This document shows, in pieces, positions 6,764-7,592 of a stretch of 7,592 nt of DNA. How positions within the stretch are numbered: position 1 is the stretch's first letter; each line of letters opens with the position of its first letter. Location: assembly GCA_022614705.1 (NCBI GenBank), contig JAKEIB010000205.1, forward strand, positions 1 through 7,592, read 5' to 3'. Below the pieces are notes generated by a model. It ran no database searches. It was not told where the DNA came from and was given only the letters and a program-made list of their open reading frames with translations. Source of the stretch: Planctomycetota bacterium. Lineage in GTDB: Bacteria > Planctomycetota > Planctomycetia > Pirellulales > Lacipirellulaceae. The position numbers and the translations under genes are program-made.

Positions 6764-6946
6764 GCCGCAACGCGGCGACCGTTAATAGCCAGGGGCGCGA
6801 GCCCCTGGTTATCGTACGCATGAATTCCAAAGCCCCATCGGGGCGACAGAGCGTCGACTTACTGTCGCCCCCCTGGGGCTTCGATGTGTTCTGTTGACTT
6901 TCCAGGGGCTTGCGCCCCTGGCTATTGACTATCGGCCCGTTGGGCC
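6764..6946. repeat. Nested double palindrome between fhcB and fhcA
   Basis: The outer arms 6784-6808 and 6902-6926 are reverse complements with one mismatch in 25. Each arm is itself a hairpin: CCAGGGGC, GCGA, GCCCCTGG on the left and a matching form with loop TTGC on the right. The inner arms 6830-6849 and 6862-6881 pair over 20 bases with 2 mismatches (AAGCCCCA...GGGGCGACAG). Small flanking hairpins lie at 6764-6776 (GCCGC, AAC, GCGGC) and 6934-6946 (GGCCC, GTT, GGGCC). I recall similar GCCAGGGGC and GGGGCGACAG motifs as dispersed repeats in planctomycete genomes, but this window cannot show it. No open frame of interest is present. The repeat may be a non-autonomous mobile element or control polarity between the two subunit genes. 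Confidence 0.8.
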
Positions 6947-6980
6947 TGAAACCCATGGGAATCAATTTCCGATGCGGAAC

Positions 6981-7592
6981 CTACGCGCTAATCCCCAACT
7001 TCGCTTTCACGCGTTGTTCGATACTCGTAAGCACGTCGAAGTCGCTGGGATGCGGCGACTCGAACGCCGGCCGAAGCGGGATGGGCACATCGTCCATTCG
7101 ATAGACGGTGCCGCCCGTGTTGATGCCGTAGGTGGCGACGGTGAACGCGACGGTCGCCGCGCGCGTGGTGGGTGTTTCTTTCGTGTCGAGCGTGATCAGC
7201 GGGATTTTCGCCATGTGCTCGCGGGCCGGCTGCGAAAAATTGGCCATCGGGTCGCAGGCGATCATCATCGCGCAATCGGCCTCGCCGCGGGCCAGCGTGT
7301 CGGACGTGGTGTATTCGCCCGGGTTGAATCGCGGATAACCGCGGGCGTGATTCACGCCGAATTGATAGCCGGTTCGCCAGGCGACGACGTTATCGGCCCC
7401 CGTAACGTTTCCGTGGCCGCGGTTTGGTTTTGCTACGAATCGCGTGTAGGCGTTCATGTCGCGCGTGAGCGCCAAGAGCGCTTCGCTGTTGCAGTGCTTG
7501 CCGCGCGTCATCGTGAGACCCATGCCGAAGAAAACCACGCCGAATTTGCACGCCTTCATGCGGGCCATGAGGTCCTGCCACACGGCCAGCTC
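6981..7592 (-). CDS. fhcB: Formylmethanofuran dehydrogenase subunit B, C-terminal part (cut by window edge)
   Basis: The frame stays open to the right edge (204 codons including the stop), so the true start lies outside; a GTG at 7583 is internal. This is roughly the C-terminal half of a protein usually about 430 residues long. Recognisable family stretches are TRDMNAYTRF, AKPNRGHGNVTGADN, GYPRFNPGEYTT and, near the end, GGTVYRMDDVPIPL, which is typical of the B-subunit tail. In archaea this subunit holds the molybdopterin or tungstopterin and a 4Fe-4S cluster and belongs to the molybdopterin oxidoreductase superfamily. In bacterial Fhc complexes FhcB has lost the redox cofactors and appears structural. 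The deciding N-terminal cysteine or selenocysteine region is not in the window. It lies upstream of fhcA on the same strand, as expected for subunits of one complex. Confidence 0.93.
   Translation of the reverse strand, partial: ELAVWQDLMARMKACKFGVVFFGMGLTMTRGKHCNSEALLALTRDMNAYTRFVAKPNRGHGNVTGADNVVAWRTGYQFGVNHARGYPRFNPGEYTTSDTLARGEADCAMMIACDPMANFSQPAREHMAKIPLITLDTKETPTTRAATVAFTVATYGINTGGTVYRMDDVPIPLRPAFESPHPSDFDVLTSIEQRVKAKLGISA

Noticed and set aside
6764..6946. CRISPR array or riboswitch in the fhcB-fhcA gap
   Set aside because: The units are inverted and nested, not direct repeats with equal spacers, and no known riboswitch core was recognised.

Overview
This window looks like part of a chromosome from a planctomycete, most likely of the Pirellula group. 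This is an inference from gene content, since no marker gene is present. The evidence is a DUF1501 protein with a Tat signal, a multi-EF-hand lipoprotein, a secreted PQQ-type beta-propeller with EF-hands inserted in it, formylmethanofuran dehydrogenase-type subunits in what reads as a bacterium, mostly absent Shine-Dalgarno sequences, and structured repeats between the genes.

Layout. Bases 1-83 hold the last 26 codons of an unrecognised plus-strand gene. A DUF1501 gene (259-1599) and an EF-hand lipoprotein gene (best start 1771, end 3438) follow on the plus strand. The rest is on the minus strand and is transcribed toward the centre: a 3'-terminal piece of formylmethanofuran dehydrogenase subunit B (6981 to the window edge), subunit A (5068-6732), then the secreted PQQ/EF-hand propeller gene (3512-4951). 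The EF-hand lipoprotein and propeller genes converge, with 73 bases between their stop codons. There is no gene-free stretch over 300 bases; the longest gap is the 248 bases between subunits B and A.

Function. The B and A subunits belong to the tetrahydromethanopterin/methanofuran-linked C1 pathway, which in bacteria converts formyl units to formate (formyltransferase/hydrolase complex, Fhc) during formaldehyde oxidation. The other three genes encode predicted exported proteins of the type that is abundant and poorly characterised in planctomycetes. Nothing in the sequence ties them to C1 metabolism except position.

The most striking signal lies between the genes. Each of the five intergenic spaces carries an inverted repeat of a different sequence type: helically phased CAC/A-tract units (120-237), nested hairpins (1637-1745), a mirrored pair of hairpins with compensatory stem changes that fills the convergent gap (3433-3510), a purine-rich 27-base palindrome (4977-5049), and a nested double palindrome inside the fhcB-fhcA unit (6764-6946). 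I found no defence system, CRISPR array, tRNA, rRNA or transposase gene.
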